A stretch of 38,004 nt of DNA from Microbacteriaceae bacterium. Its GTDB lineage: Bacteria > Actinomycetota > Actinomycetes > Actinomycetales > Microbacteriaceae. Below the pieces are notes generated by a model that made no database searches, was not told the origin of the DNA, and saw only the letters and a list, made by a program, of their open reading frames with translations. The position numbers and the translations under genes are program-made. Position 1 is the stretch's first letter. Each line of letters opens with the position of its first letter. Below are positions 37,618 through 38,004 of this stretch, in pieces. The stretch is from positions 1 to 38,004 of the forward strand of contig JAODMG010000028.1 in assembly GCA_025464895.1 (NCBI GenBank), given 5' to 3'.

Positions 37618-38004
37618 ATGGATGTAACCATCAACGGAGCACGACTCAATGTCGAGGTGTTCGGACCAGAGGACGGACCGGTGCTGATCGCTCACCACGG
37701 CGGTGGCGGAATCGGCTCCCTCGCCGAACCGAAGGGCACCTTTGGCCCTCTCGCCGACCGCTTCCGCGTCATCGTCTTCGACGCGCGCGGCTGTGGCCTG
37801 AGCGAAGGAATCGCCCCGTACTCGCACGAGCAGTGGGCAGCGGATGTCGACGGCCTCAGGCAGTGGGCCGGTGCGGACAAGATCGTGGTCGCCGGCGGCT
37901 CGTACGGCGGATTCATCGCCCTGGAGTACGCGGTCCGCTACCCGGAGCACGTCTCCGCGGTCATCCTGCGCGATACATCGCCGGATGGCGCAAACCTCGA
38001 GATC
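37618..38004 (+). CDS. Alpha/beta hydrolase, proline iminopeptidase-like (partial, runs off right edge)
   Basis: VLIAHHGGGGIGS; VIVFDARGCGLSE; VVAGGSYGGFIALEYAVRYPEHV nucleophile elbow; open to the end of the window. Confidence 0.85.
   Translation, partial: MDVTINGARLNVEVFGPEDGPVLIAHHGGGGIGSLAEPKGTFGPLADRFRVIVFDARGCGLSEGIAPYSHEQWAADVDGLRQWAGADKIVVAGGSYGGFIALEYAVRYPEHVSAVILRDTSPDGANLEI

Noticed and set aside
37615-37635. Possible third copy of the 54-bp element (TGTAACCATCAA near the alpha/beta hydrolase start)
   Set aside because: The 12-nt match is inside coding sequence (ATG GAT GTA ACC ATC AAC) and lacks the upstream ACGTAACAA/CGGAA block.
34968-37649. 893-aa minus-strand ORF
   Set aside because: Antisense to well-supported RpiR/SDR/DUF885 genes; low-complexity R/D/V-rich translation without recognisable motifs; GC-driven spurious ORF.

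Overview
High-GC actinobacterial window (Microbacteriaceae-like by gene content; a tentative guess) with dense coding and no rRNA, tRNA, CRISPR array or intact transposase that I could see. Four blocks. (1) ~0.3-10.6 kb: molybdenum island with modABC (-), a HTH+TOBE/Mop regulator (-), moeB/moeZ-rhodanese, moeA, a moaC-moaB(mog) fusion, moaE (+), moaD and moaA (-), then a tightly overlapping trio: a small cytoplasmic sulfite-oxidase-fold molybdoenzyme, a FAD/NAD(P) reductase and a two-CxxC DUF6510-like protein. (2) ~10.6-19.2 kb: DUF3516-type helicase, nucleoside hydrolase, an atypical SDR with a zinc-ribbon extension, and a sugar ABC importer without a local ATPase. (3) ~19.4-25.2 kb: GT-C glycosyltransferase, a fused CDP-glycerol glycerophosphotransferase/GT4 protein, a VIT1/CCC1 transporter and an F420-dependent NADP reductase-like protein. 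(4) ~25.3-38 kb: a peptide uptake and hydrolysis locus (SBP, amidase, Dpp permeases and ATPases, M55 D-aminopeptidase, Ntn asparaginase/isoaspartyl peptidase, RpiR regulator, SDR, DUF885 protein, alpha/beta hydrolase). The most interesting non-coding signal is a ~54-bp ungapped element present upstream of both the SBP gene and the permease operon in block 4. It has an inverted repeat TTCCG-N12-CGGAA and two GTAAC boxes exactly 30 bp apart, and looks like an undescribed operator/promoter module. Other notable items: a 22-bp perfect inverted repeat near the left edge, a collapsed metallo-beta-lactamase pseudogene inside the Moco island, a 15-nt tandem repeat at the modC N-terminus, and several strong hairpins. 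All assignments come from reading motifs by eye; no searches were run.
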